Below are positions 50,712-59,841 of a stretch of 64,000 bases of DNA, piece after piece (the stretch's first letter is position 1; each line of letters begins with the position of its first letter). Location of the stretch: assembly GCA_963766505.1 (NCBI GenBank), contig CAVYAL010000001.1:310001-374000 (forward strand), given 5' to 3'. Made by a program: the position numbers and the translations under genes. This DNA is from DATIRA01 sp963766505. GTDB taxonomy: Bacteria > Pseudomonadota > Gammaproteobacteria > Steroidobacterales > Steroidobacteraceae. The notes under the pieces are model-generated. The model searched no databases. It was not told where the DNA came from and saw only the letters and a list, made by a program, of their open reading frames with translations.

Positions 50712-52025
50712 ATGAACCAACATCTTCAAACCGCGACGATGCTGAATCGACACTGTTTCTGCATCGGCACCGATGTCGGCGTGCTGCAGCGCTGGCTGCA
50801 GCAGGACCTTGCCGCGCTCGGCCTGCGCGAGCCCATCGTGCAGACCCATCCGCACCTGTTTTCATCCCTGCCCGTTTTCGTGACCCGCCGCCAGTTGCGA
50901 CAGATGGCACAGGTCATCTCCGCGGTCGAGGGCGTATCCCGACTGCCCGGGTATCGGGCCGCGGCTCTGGCCGACGCACCTGCGCTGGCACGGATCGACT
51001 GTCCTGCGGCCGGCGGTATCCTCGCCTACGACTTCCACCTGGGCGACGCCGGCGCGAGCCTGATCGAGGTGAACACGAATGCCGGCGGGTTGCTGCTCGC
51101 CAGCGGGATGCTGCGCGCGCAGCGCGCCTGCTGCGACTGGGTCAAGCACCTGGCGGGCGGGCCGGCCGGGGTCGACCTCGATGGAAGACGCATCCTCGAA
51201 GCCTTCGGCAGTGAGTGGCGTGCGGTTCGCGGCGACGCTCCGCTCAGGCGCATCGCAATCGTGGACGAGTCGCCGGAGAAACAATACCTGTACCCGGAGT
51301 TCCTGTTGTACCGGCAGCTTTTCGAGTCGACCGGAATCTCTGCGGTCATTGCGGATGTCGGCAGGCTCGAGCTCAAGAACGGGCACGCAATGCTGGACGG
51401 GCTGCCGATTGACCTGATCTACAACCGCAGCACGGATTTCTACCTGCAAGGCGCTGCAATCGCAGCGTTGCGCCGCATCTACGAGACCGGTGCCGCCGTC
51501 GTAACACCGCATCCGCGTGCCTATGCGATCCACGCCGACAAGCACAACCTGATCCGCCTGACCGACCAGGACACGCTACGCGCGCTTGGTGCAGCGGATG
51601 ACGTCGTGCACTGCCTGACCGAGGGTATTCCTCATACCAGACCCGTCGCCATCGAGAATGCCGAGGAACTCTGGCGCGGTCGAAGGCAATGGTTCTTCAA
51701 GCCACGCAGCGGCTACGGGAGCCGTGGCGCCTACCGTGGTGACAAGTTGACGCGCAAGGCTTTCGACGCAATTCTCCGGGGTGACTACGTCGCGCAACGG
51801 ATCGCACGGCCCAGCGAACGCTCGGCCGTGCCGGGAGCCGGAAGCGACTCGCTGAAAGTCGACCTGAGGAACTACGTCTACGAAGGGCGCGTGCTGCTGA
51901 CGGCCGCGCGCCTGTATCAGGGCCAGACCACGAACTTCCGCACGCCCGGCGGCGGCTTTGCGCCGGTCTTCGAGGAACCCCCGGCCGACACCTGCCTGCC
52001 GCGCCCCACCGAACCCGGGCAATGA
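50712..52025 (+). CDS. ATP-grasp-like protein of unknown substrate
   Basis: 437 residues from the ATG at 50712. The C-terminal part looks like an ATP-grasp ligase: RQWFFKPRSGYGSRGAYRGDK (about 315-335) has the ATP-binding Lys and glycine-rich loop, YVAQRIARPSE supplies the hinge, and DLRNYVYEGRVLLTAARLYQGQTTNFRTPGGG has the metal-binding acid/Asn residues. The N-terminal half contains AYDFHLGDAGASLIEVNTNAGG. ATP-grasp enzymes join a carboxylate to an amine or thiol. I do not recognise the specific family. Convergent with the decarboxylase gene. Confidence 0.68.
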   Translation: MNQHLQTATMLNRHCFCIGTDVGVLQRWLQQDLAALGLREPIVQTHPHLFSSLPVFVTRRQLRQMAQVISAVEGVSRLPGYRAAALADAPALARIDCPAAGGILAYDFHLGDAGASLIEVNTNAGGLLLASGMLRAQRACCDWVKHLAGGPAGVDLDGRRILEAFGSEWRAVRGDAPLRRIAIVDESPEKQYLYPEFLLYRQLFESTGISAVIADVGRLELKNGHAMLDGLPIDLIYNRSTDFYLQGAAIAALRRIYETGAAVVTPHPRAYAIHADKHNLIRLTDQDTLRALGAADDVVHCLTEGIPHTRPVAIENAEELWRGRRQWFFKPRSGYGSRGAYRGDKLTRKAFDAILRGDYVAQRIARPSERSAVPGAGSDSLKVDLRNYVYEGRVLLTAARLYQGQTTNFRTPGGGFAPVFEEPPADTCLPRPTEPGQ

Positions 52026-52042
52026 CGCTGCGGCGCGCGGCC

Positions 52043-53656
52043 TCAGTGTCTGCGCTTCAGCGCGGCGACGAAGCCCTCGAGCGTGGCCGAGACGCTGCCT
52101 CGTGGAATCATCACCTCGATGAGCTGGAACCGACCCCGGCGCGCGACGGCTGCATCGAGCGCCGAGACAAGCTCGCGCCGTGTCGAAACCCGCCGGCCGT
52201 CCCCGCCCATGGACCCCGCGGCCTCGGCGAATCGCCAGTCGTCCAGCGAGTTGAATCCCGACTCAGGCTGAAATACCCGCAGCATTTCCCAGCTGAGGTT
52301 GTTGAACACGATGACTATCGGGTCCCATCCATAGCGCCGGCAGTTGCCGAGTTCCCAGCCCGTCATCTGGAAAGCGCCGTCGCCGACCAGGATCAACGGC
52401 CGCTCTGCGGTGGCGGCCTGCAGGCCGAGACCTGCAGGCACGCCGAAGCCCATCGTCGCGTAGTAGCCGGGTGCGACGAGCTCGGTGTTCTCGATGTCCA
52501 GCGAGGCGAACAGGCAGTCCCCGGTGTCGCTTGCCACCGGCATCCGTCCCGAGCGTCGGAACAGGTCATTGACCGCCTTGACGATGTCGTCGGGAGCCAC
52601 CGGCGCATCGTCGGCCACCAGACCCCTCGGGTACTGGGTCGGACGACCCGCAGCGACCGGCGGCTGAGCGGCCACGCGGCGTGTCAACTCGTCCACCAAC
52701 GCTTCTAGCGGGATGTTGCCATAGCGGTGATATCCCATCGTGACCGAGCGGTCCGCCGCGAGTATGCAGTTCCGATAATTGATCCGGCCTTCCGAGACAC
52801 CGAAGTTCGTGTCGGAGACGATCACGCCGAACAGCAGCAGGCAGTCGGACTCCTCGACCGGCCGGCCGACGTCGGGGTGGGCCGTGCGGCCGAGGTAGGT
52901 ACCGACGATCGGCACCTCGCTGTCGGCAAGCAGGCCCCGCCCCATGAACGACGTCACAACGGGAACGTGCAGGTGCCGCGCAAGCCGCGCAATGCGAGCC
53001 TCGAGCCCGAAGCGCCTCACCTCAACGCCAACCATCAGCACGGGCTTCGAGGCGTCGGCGATGCGGGCCATGATCTCGTCCGCGCATGCAGCGACCGCTT
53101 CCGGGTCGAACGCCGATTCCGGCAGCCGCTGCACGGGCCCGCAGGGCTCCGTCACGACGTCCCGGGGCAGTTCCAGGTAAACGGGACGCGAATGCTCGAT
53201 GCAGCTGCGCAGCACGCGTGCGATCTCTGTCGGCGCGCTTGCCGGATCACCCAACGAGGCCTGGTCGCAGGTGATCTCCCGGTAGATCGCGAACTGGGAG
53301 TCGAGGCGCTTCACCTGGTGGTGCAGCAGCAGGCCCGCGGACCCCTCGCGCAGACCCGGTGCCCCCGAGATCACGACCAGCGGGGACTTCTCCGCGTACG
53401 CGGCCGCGACAGGATTCACCATGTTCAGCGCGCCGGCGCCGTAGGTCACCGCCGCAACGCCCGGCACGGCGCTCGCACGCGCGGCGGCATCCGCCGCGAA
53501 ACCGACCGAGGGTTCATGGCTCAACGTGTACAGCGGAAGGATCGCGGATTCCTCCATGACCTTGAAGAACTGCAGTACGAAGTCGCCCGGAATGCCGAAG
53601 ACCTGGCGTGCGCCATGGTCCTTCAGGGCCGTGAGCAGGGACTGGGCCACGTTCAT
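52043..53656 (-). CDS. ipdC: Phenylpyruvate/indole-3-pyruvate decarboxylase (TPP-dependent)
   Basis: 537 residues from the ATG at 53656. The three ThDP-enzyme domains are intact: the catalytic Glu48 in LSHEPSVGFAADAAAR and the ThDP motif GDGAFQMTGWELGN (425-438) closing with NN at 452-453. The N-terminal segment resembles the Azospirillum phenylpyruvate decarboxylase IpdC very closely as I remember it (GIPGDF, AVTYGAGALNMVN, SGAPG, GLLLHHQ). It converts aryl-pyruvates to aryl-acetaldehydes, an entry to indole- or phenylacetate. It is divergent from korAB, which oxidises 2-oxo acids by another route. Confidence 0.87.
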   Translation of the reverse strand: MNVAQSLLTALKDHGARQVFGIPGDFVLQFFKVMEESAILPLYTLSHEPSVGFAADAAARASAVPGVAAVTYGAGALNMVNPVAAAYAEKSPLVVISGAPGLREGSAGLLLHHQVKRLDSQFAIYREITCDQASLGDPASAPTEIARVLRSCIEHSRPVYLELPRDVVTEPCGPVQRLPESAFDPEAVAACADEIMARIADASKPVLMVGVEVRRFGLEARIARLARHLHVPVVTSFMGRGLLADSEVPIVGTYLGRTAHPDVGRPVEESDCLLLFGVIVSDTNFGVSEGRINYRNCILAADRSVTMGYHRYGNIPLEALVDELTRRVAAQPPVAAGRPTQYPRGLVADDAPVAPDDIVKAVNDLFRRSGRMPVASDTGDCLFASLDIENTELVAPGYYATMGFGVPAGLGLQAATAERPLILVGDGAFQMTGWELGNCRRYGWDPIVIVFNNLSWEMLRVFQPESGFNSLDDWRFAEAAGSMGGDGRRVSTRRELVSALDAAVARRGRFQLIEVMIPRGSVSATLEGFVAALKRRH

Positions 53657-53857
53657 CGCGGACTCCGGCAGGCTAAAGCCGGCATTGTCGCCGTCGCGAA
53701 GCGGGGCACTAAGCCGCACAAACCGAAGGACCATGCGCCGCCGGGGCCGCGCAACACCCCTCCGGCGACTCCAGTTCGGCAATTTTTCTGCCAGGGGCAG
53801 TGGCCGAGAGTCCCTAGCGCCCTAGAATAGCGGGCTTTGGCAATCCCCCCGGCTGCA

Positions 53858-55612
53858 ATGACCTCGCCACACAAGATCCATCCGGGCCCGCACGGCCCAC
53901 ACACGTCGATATCCGTCGCGCTGGCGGGCAGCGGCGGAGCCGGCGTAATGACGGCGGGCAACATGCTGCTCGAAGCCGCGGCCCGCTCGGGCTACTACGC
54001 GCTGATGACACGTTCATCGGGACCGCAGATCCGTGGCGGCGAAGCCGCGGCCATGATCCGCATCGCACGCGATCCCATCGAGTGCATGGACGACCGGTTC
54101 GACATCCTCGCTGCGGTGGACTGGGACAACGTGCACCGCTTCAGCGCCGAAATCGCGCTGACGGCTGACAGCCTGATCATCGGCGACCCGGACCAGGGCG
54201 AGCCGCACGATGCGTTCAAGGGCTCGGGAGCCCGATACGCAGCCGTCCATCTGAAGCAGATGGCCAAGAGCATCGAGGGCGGCCGACCGAACATGCTGGT
54301 GCTGGGGCTCGTCGCTCAGCTGCTGGGCCTGCCAGAGGACGCGGTCACGTTCGCCGTAGAAAAGACACTGGGCAAGCGTCCGGGCGCGCTCGAGCCCAGC
54401 CTGGCGGCCATGACCGCGGGCCGCAAGGCCGGCGCAGGCCTCGAGGTCGAGTACGGCCTCGCCCCTCCCACGGCCCGGGATACGGCACGGTGGCTCGTCA
54501 CCGGCAACGAGGCGACCGGGCTCGGCGCGCTGCGGGGCGGGGTACGCTTCGTCGCTGCCTATCCGATCACGCCCGCCACCGAGCTGCTCGAGTGGCTGAG
54601 CCTGGCGCTGGCCGAGGTGGGCGGGGCACTGGTGCAGGCCGAGGACGAGCTCGCATCGATCAACATGGCGATCGGCAGCTCCTACGGCGGCGTACCGTCG
54701 CTGACGGCGACCTCGGGACCGGGACTGTCCCTGATGGTGGAGGCGCTCGGACTTGCGGTCACCGCGGAGACACCAGTCGTCGTCGTCGATGTGATGCGGG
54801 TCGGACCCTCCACGGGCATTCCGACCAAGTCCGAGCAAGGCGACCTGAACATCGCGCTCTACGGGCTGCACGGTGACGCGCCGCATCTCGTGCTGGCGCC
54901 GAACTCGGTGGCAGATTGTCTTCACACCGCCGAGTGGGCCGTAGAGCTGGCCGAATCGCTGCAGACACCGGCAATCGTGCTTTCGGACCAGTTCATGGGA
55001 CAGGCCAGGAGCGTGATCGACGCGCCTGCCCGATCGCCGTCGCCGGCCCGCCGGCTGACCGCACAGCCGGACGACCCGGACTACCGGCGCTACGCGCTCA
55101 CCGATACCGGCGTGTCGACGATGGCGATCCCGGGCACCCCGGGCGTGAGCTATACCGCGGACGGGCTAGAGCACACGGAGCGCGGCACGCCCTCGTCGCA
55201 GGCCAGCGATCACCTGGCCCAGCTGCGAAAGCGCGAGCGCAAGCTCGAACATGCCGATTGCGCGGCGCACTGGGCAGACGTCGAGGGAGACGGCGAACTG
55301 GCCGTGATAACACTCGGGTCCTGCACGGGACCGGTCCGGGAGGCGATCGCACGAGCGCGCGAGGGTGGACTCGCCGTACGACTCGTTTCACTGCGCCTGC
55401 TGTCGCCGGCCCAGCCCGCACGGCTCGCCGAGGCGCTCGAGGGCGTGCACAAGCTGCTGGTCGTGGAGCAGACCCATAGCGGCCAGTTCCTCGGCTACCT
55501 GCGACGGGAGTACGAGCTCGCACCGGCACTCAGCAGCCTGCGCAAGCCGGGCGTCCTGCAGTTCCACCCGGACGAGATTCACCGTCACCTGCTCGCCTGG
55601 AGCCAGGCATGA
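53858..55612 (+). CDS. korA: 2-oxoacid:acceptor oxidoreductase, fused gamma-alpha subunit
   Basis: 584 residues from the ATG at 53858. The N-terminal gamma domain (about 10-195) begins SVALAGSGGAGVMTAGNMLLEAA and has RSSGPQIRGGEAAAMI. The alpha/pyrimidine-binding domain follows (VAAYPITPATELLEWLS, then GIPTKSEQGDLNIALYG) and the transketolase C-like domain closes it (about 440-584). With KorB it decarboxylates a 2-oxo acid (2-oxoglutarate in the best-known members) to acyl-CoA, reducing ferredoxin. Overlaps korB by 4 bp. No ferredoxin gene is included. Confidence 0.9.
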   Translation: MTSPHKIHPGPHGPHTSISVALAGSGGAGVMTAGNMLLEAAARSGYYALMTRSSGPQIRGGEAAAMIRIARDPIECMDDRFDILAAVDWDNVHRFSAEIALTADSLIIGDPDQGEPHDAFKGSGARYAAVHLKQMAKSIEGGRPNMLVLGLVAQLLGLPEDAVTFAVEKTLGKRPGALEPSLAAMTAGRKAGAGLEVEYGLAPPTARDTARWLVTGNEATGLGALRGGVRFVAAYPITPATELLEWLSLALAEVGGALVQAEDELASINMAIGSSYGGVPSLTATSGPGLSLMVEALGLAVTAETPVVVVDVMRVGPSTGIPTKSEQGDLNIALYGLHGDAPHLVLAPNSVADCLHTAEWAVELAESLQTPAIVLSDQFMGQARSVIDAPARSPSPARRLTAQPDDPDYRRYALTDTGVSTMAIPGTPGVSYTADGLEHTERGTPSSQASDHLAQLRKRERKLEHADCAAHWADVEGDGELAVITLGSCTGPVREAIARAREGGLAVRLVSLRLLSPAQPARLAEALEGVHKLLVVEQTHSGQFLGYLRREYELAPALSSLRKPGVLQFHPDEIHRHLLAWSQA

Positions 55613-56445
55613 ACGACACCAGCAACTCGAAGCCGCCGAGCCCGGCTGATTACAAGTCCGACATCAAGCCGGTATGGTGCCCGGGCTGCGGCGACTTCGC
55701 CGTCCTCAATGCACTCGCCAAGGCGCTGGCAAAGCTCGCCCTGCCCGCCGAGGATGTCGCGGTCGTCTCCGGCATCGGCTGCTCGTCGCGCATCCCGGCC
55801 TACACCTCGTGCTACGGCTTCCATGGAGTGCACGGCCGCTCGCTTGCTGCCGCCACTGGCCTGAAGCTCGCGCGTCCCGACCTGACCGTCGTCGTCACCG
55901 GCGGCGACGGCGACGGCTATTCGATCGGCGGAAATCATTTCATGCATGCCTGCCGCCGCAACGTCGACATGACCTACATCGTGATGGACAACCGCGTCTA
56001 CGGCATGACCAAGGGCCAGCCCTCGCCGACGACCGAGCCGGACTGGAACTCCAAGCTGACTCCTCAGGGCACCGGGCTGCGGGAATTCCAACCCACCGTG
56101 ATCGCGCTCGCCGCAGGCGCGAACTTCATCGCGCGCGGCTTCAGCGGCGATCCGAACGGGCTTGCCGGGATCCTGGTCGAGGCCATCACGACACCAGGCT
56201 TCTCGTTCGTCGAGGTGCTCTCCCCTTGCATCACGTTCAGGCCCGAGCAGACGGAATGGAAGCGGATCGTCAAGCCGGCGGCCTTCGAGCAAACGGCCGA
56301 TCCTTCGGAAGCGGCGAGACAGATGCTTGCCGACAACGGCTTCGGACTCGGCGTCGTCTACTCGGGGCAGCGACCGCCGTACAGCGCGCGCTACGCCAGC
56401 GACCCGAGACCGATAGCGGAACTCGAAGCGAGGTTTGCCCTATGA
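55609..56445 (+). CDS. korB: 2-oxoacid:ferredoxin oxidoreductase beta subunit
   Basis: 278 residues. The [4Fe-4S] ligands are WCPGCGDF (Cys24, Cys27), GIGCSS (Cys58) and SPCITF (about Cys207). The ThDP/Mg site is GDGDGYSIGGNHFMHACRRNVD, followed by MDNRVYGMTKGQPSPTT, typical of KorB-type beta subunits. Works with KorA in the cytoplasm. ATGA overlaps on both sides show tight translational coupling with korA and the following rubrerythrin-like gene. Confidence 0.92.
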   Translation: MNDTSNSKPPSPADYKSDIKPVWCPGCGDFAVLNALAKALAKLALPAEDVAVVSGIGCSSRIPAYTSCYGFHGVHGRSLAAATGLKLARPDLTVVVTGGDGDGYSIGGNHFMHACRRNVDMTYIVMDNRVYGMTKGQPSPTTEPDWNSKLTPQGTGLREFQPTVIALAAGANFIARGFSGDPNGLAGILVEAITTPGFSFVEVLSPCITFRPEQTEWKRIVKPAAFEQTADPSEAARQMLADNGFGLGVVYSGQRPPYSARYASDPRPIAELEARFAL

Positions 56446-56978
56446 CGGACAAGCGAGGGGCCGCCGGGCAGGAGGATCTGCCGCGCACTGTCGAGGAATT
56501 CATGGCCTACGCCTGGGCGATGGAGGTCGAGGCCGCCGAGCGCTATGCAGAGCTTGCCGGGATCATGGACGCTCATCACAACCATGAGGTTGCGGAACTG
56601 TTCGAGAAGCTGTCCCGCATCGAGGGCAAGCACCGGGACCAGATCGCCAGGCGCATGGGCTGGCAGCAGGCACCAGATGCGACGGTATTCCGCTGGTCCA
56701 CGCCCGAGGGCGCCGAGACGACGGACTACGGCGACCTGCATTACCTGATGACGCCCTACCATGCCCTGCTGCTCGCCCGGCACAACGAACGGCGGGCGGC
56801 CGAGTTCTTCGAGCGCTTCGCGGCTGCCGACCTGCCGGCCGAAATCAAGGCGGAAGCCGCCGAGATGGCCGGCGAGGAACACGAGCACGTGCGCCTGATC
56901 GACGACTGGCTGGCACGATTCCCGGCTCCGGAGCGAGGCTGGGACGAGGACTGGGATCCACCCAACGTCGTCGACTGA
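56442..56978 (+). CDS. Rubrerythrin-like ferritin-fold protein
   Basis: 178 residues, mostly four helices. Candidate di-iron ligands are Glu28/Glu30 (AMEVEAAERY), ExxH at Glu61-His64 (EGKH), Glu116/Glu121 (NERRAAEFFERF) and ExxH at Glu146-His149 (EEHEH). There is no C-terminal rubredoxin domain, so it is the short erythrin form. It is translationally coupled to korB (ATGA). A peroxide- or oxygen-scavenging partner for an oxygen-sensitive iron-sulfur oxidoreductase is a reasonable reading, but inferred from context. Confidence 0.83.
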   Translation: MTDKRGAAGQEDLPRTVEEFMAYAWAMEVEAAERYAELAGIMDAHHNHEVAELFEKLSRIEGKHRDQIARRMGWQQAPDATVFRWSTPEGAETTDYGDLHYLMTPYHALLLARHNERRAAEFFERFAAADLPAEIKAEAAEMAGEEHEHVRLIDDWLARFPAPERGWDEDWDPPNVVD

Positions 56979-57054
56979 GACCTCATCCGGGGCTGGAAAT
57001 CAAGCTTGCTGCACTGCGGAAACTGCGGAGGCGACGGCTGACCCTACTCGCTAG

Positions 57055-57080
57055 TATGTATTAGGCTTTCCTAATATATA
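57055..57080. promoter_or_regulatory. AT-rich inverted repeat upstream of the sulfur operon
   Basis: Arms TATGTATTAGG and CCTAATATATA flank a CTTT loop; 10 of 11 positions pair. It ends 16 bp before the TTG start of the molybdopterin oxidoreductase, so it sits where a -10 region or operator would be, and stands out against GC-rich surroundings. A good candidate binding site for a redox or sulfide regulator. SqrR/BigR-type proteins bind AT-rich palindromes over the -10 region, but no similar site precedes the arsR gene in this window. Confidence 0.6.
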
Positions 57081-57095
57081 GCGGGTTCCAGCGCC

Positions 57096-59294
57096 TTGAG
57101 CCACCGAATCTCCCGTCGACGCTTCCTGAAGATTGCCGGCCTGGGAACCGCTGCGGCGGCTGTCGCGGGCGGCGTTGCACGCGGCCCCCGGGCCGTGGCC
57201 GCATCCTCGATGACGACCGCAGGGACCCACTCGGTCCCGACCTTCTGTGACATCTGCTTCTGGAAATGCAACGCCCTCGCCCATGTCCGGGACGGCCAGC
57301 TCTGGAAGGTCACGGGTCATCCGGACGACCCCCTCTCGCGCGGCCGGCTCTGCCCGCGTGGCACCGGCGGCATCGGCGCCCATTTCGACCCGGACCGCCT
57401 GCGCGCGCCGCTGCTGCGCCACGCGACTCGCGGCGAGGAAAAGTGGGTCGAGGTCACCTGGGACGAGGCGCTGGGCCAGGTCGCCGAACGCATGTTGAAG
57501 ATCAAGGCCGAGTACGGGCCGGAGGCGATGGCGCTGTTCAGCCACGGCATCGGCGGCACCTTCTTCAAGCACACGCTGAAGGCCTACGGCTCACCGAACA
57601 TCGCCGCGCCGTCCTTCGCACAATGCCGCGGTCCGCGCGACGTCGGCTTCGAGCTGACGTTCGGCGAGGGCATCGGATCGCCCGAACGCACCGACATTCG
57701 CAACGCCCGCTGTCTCGTGCTGCTCGGCTCACACCTCGGCGAGAACATGCACAACACGCAGGTGCAGGAATTCGCCGAAGCGATCGCGCAGGGCAGCTCC
57801 ATCATCGTTGCCGACCCCCGTTTCTCGATCGCGGCCAGCAAGGCGAAGCATTACCTGGCGGTTAGACCGGGCACGGACATCGCGCTGCTGCTCGCGTGGA
57901 TCAACGTGATCGTGACCGAGGAGCTCTACGACGCCGAATACGTTGCGCAGCACGGCTTCGGCTTTGATCACTTCGAGGCCGCCGTCGCAAGCTACACGCC
58001 GGAGTGGGCCTATCCGGAAACCGGCGTCCCGGCCGAACTGATCCGCGACAGCGCACGGGAGATGGCGCGCCACCGGCCCGCGACACTGGTGCACCCTGGC
58101 CGGCACGCCACATGGTACGGAGACGACGCGCAGCGCAGCCGGGCGATTGCGCTGCTGAACGCGCTGCTCGGCAGCTGGGGTCGCAAGGGCGGCTTCTACT
58201 ACCCGTCCATGATGGACGTGCCGGGCTACCCCTACCCGGCCTATCCGAAGTCCGAGCGCGGCAAGGTCGACAACCCCGACCGCAGGTATCCGTTTGCCAG
58301 CGAGACGATCACGACCGGCATCCGCGAGGCGACGCTGAGCGGCGAGCCTTATCCGGTCAAGGGCTGGCTCGTCTACGCGACCAACCTGCTGCACGCGATG
58401 CCGAACGAGCAGGAAACGATCCGCGCGATCCAGAACCTGGACCTGCTGGTGGTCTCGGACGTCATCCCGTCCGAGATCGCCGGCTGGGCCGACATAGTGC
58501 TGCCCGAGGCGACCTACCTGGAGCGCTACGACGAGCTCAACGTGGAAATGTTCCGCGAGCCGTTCGTGGCGCTGCGCCAGCCCGTGGTCGAGGCACCGGA
58601 CGACCAGAAGCCGAACTGGTGGATCGCCCGGCAACTGGCCGTGAAGCTCGGCTTGCAGCAGTACTACCCCTGGCAGGACATCGAGGAATACCTGGATTTC
58701 CGCCTCAAGGGCATCGGATCGAGCCTGGCGGAAATGAAACAGAAGGGTGTGCTGCGCGGCCCTGCGGCCCCGCTTTATTTCGAGGACGGCGTGGTGCCCG
58801 AGTTCTTCACGCCCTCGGGGAAGATCGAGTTTTTCTCGCTGCAGCTGCAGCAGGCCGGATTCGATCCTGTGCCCGTCTACAAGCGGCCCGAGGGCGGCCC
58901 GGCCGGGGCCTTCCGATTGCTCTATGGTCGCTCACCGGTCCACTCGTTCAGCCGCACGCAGAGCAACCCGATCCTGCGTGACGCGGTCCCGGAGAACGAG
59001 ATCTGGATCAATGCGCGCATCGGCAGGCGCATGGGACTCGCCAGCGGCGACTACGTGAGGCTACGCAACCAGGACGGCGTGCTGAGCAATCGAGTCCGGG
59101 CACGCGTCACCGAAGCCATCCGTCCGGACTGCGTGTTCATGGTGCATGGCTTCGGTCACACCTCGAAGGGCCTGCGCAGCGCCTATGGCAAGGGCGCGAG
59201 CGACGCGCAGCTGATCACCCGTTACGCAGTGGACCCGCTGATGGGTGGCACCGGCACGAACGTCAATTTCGTGACCATCGAGCAGGAGGCCTGA
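57096..59294 (+). CDS. Tat-exported molybdopterin oxidoreductase (Psr/Phs-type catalytic subunit)
   Basis: 732 residues from a TTG at 57096; the twin-arginine signal SRRRFLKIAG at 6-15 starts almost at once, so no earlier start is possible. The N-terminal [4Fe-4S] site is Cys51, Cys54, Cys58 and Cys86. Cys177 (SFAQCRGPRD) is at the place of the Mo-ligand Cys of polysulfide reductase PsrA. Length and C-terminal domain (YGRSPVHSFSRTQSNPIL) fit the PsrA/PhsA group (thiosulfate, polysulfide or tetrathionate reduction) better than the longer SoeA sulfite dehydrogenases. Followed by the ferredoxin and NrfD subunits. Acts in the periplasm. Direction and substrate are not fixed by sequence. Confidence 0.85.
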   Translation: MSHRISRRRFLKIAGLGTAAAAVAGGVARGPRAVAASSMTTAGTHSVPTFCDICFWKCNALAHVRDGQLWKVTGHPDDPLSRGRLCPRGTGGIGAHFDPDRLRAPLLRHATRGEEKWVEVTWDEALGQVAERMLKIKAEYGPEAMALFSHGIGGTFFKHTLKAYGSPNIAAPSFAQCRGPRDVGFELTFGEGIGSPERTDIRNARCLVLLGSHLGENMHNTQVQEFAEAIAQGSSIIVADPRFSIAASKAKHYLAVRPGTDIALLLAWINVIVTEELYDAEYVAQHGFGFDHFEAAVASYTPEWAYPETGVPAELIRDSAREMARHRPATLVHPGRHATWYGDDAQRSRAIALLNALLGSWGRKGGFYYPSMMDVPGYPYPAYPKSERGKVDNPDRRYPFASETITTGIREATLSGEPYPVKGWLVYATNLLHAMPNEQETIRAIQNLDLLVVSDVIPSEIAGWADIVLPEATYLERYDELNVEMFREPFVALRQPVVEAPDDQKPNWWIARQLAVKLGLQQYYPWQDIEEYLDFRLKGIGSSLAEMKQKGVLRGPAAPLYFEDGVVPEFFTPSGKIEFFSLQLQQAGFDPVPVYKRPEGGPAGAFRLLYGRSPVHSFSRTQSNPILRDAVPENEIWINARIGRRMGLASGDYVRLRNQDGVLSNRVRARVTEAIRPDCVFMVHGFGHTSKGLRSAYGKGASDAQLITRYAVDPLMGGTGTNVNFVTIEQEA

Positions 59295-59297
59295 GCC

Positions 59298-59837
59298 ATG
59301 ACGCGCCTCGGAATGGTCATCGACACCCACAAGTGCGTCGGCTGCATGGACTGCGTGGTGGCCTGCAAGACCGAGAACGGCGTGCCCGACGGCTTCTGCC
59401 GCGACTGGATCAATCAGCGGCTCGAGGGCGAGATGCCCGATCTTCGCCTGACGATCACTTCGGAGCGCTGCAATCACTGCGACCGGCCGCCCTGCGTCAG
59501 CTGCTGCCCGACCGGCGCGAGCCACGTGCACGACTACGGCAAGGTGGTTCTGGTGGATCACGACAAGTGCATCGGCTGCAAGGCATGCCTCGCCTCCTGT
59601 CCCTATGGCGCGCGTTTCATCCACCCGCAGGGGTATGCGGACAAGTGCACCTTCTGCATACACCGCGTCGAGCAGGGACTCGAGCCGGCCTGCGTCGCGG
59701 TATGTCCAACCCACAGCATGTACTTCGGCGACCTCGACGACCCCGAGTCCGAGGTGAGCCGCTTGATCGCCTCGCGGCGGCACTTCGTGCTCAAGCCCGA
59801 CGCCGGCACGCGTCCGCGCATCTTCTACCTGGAGTGA
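59298..59837 (+). CDS. Four-cluster ferredoxin subunit (PsrB-like)
   Basis: 179 residues with four Cys motifs for four [4Fe-4S] clusters: CVGCMDCVVACK, CNHCDRPPCVSCCPTGAS, CIGCKACLASCPYG and CTFCIH followed by CVAVCPT. No signal peptide; such subunits are carried out with the Tat-exported catalytic subunit. It wires the catalytic subunit to the NrfD membrane quinone site. Spacing is 3 bp from the upstream gene and 4 bp to the next. Confidence 0.94.
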   Translation: MTRLGMVIDTHKCVGCMDCVVACKTENGVPDGFCRDWINQRLEGEMPDLRLTITSERCNHCDRPPCVSCCPTGASHVHDYGKVVLVDHDKCIGCKACLASCPYGARFIHPQGYADKCTFCIHRVEQGLEPACVAVCPTHSMYFGDLDDPESEVSRLIASRRHFVLKPDAGTRPRIFYLE

Positions 59838-59841
59838 TTCG

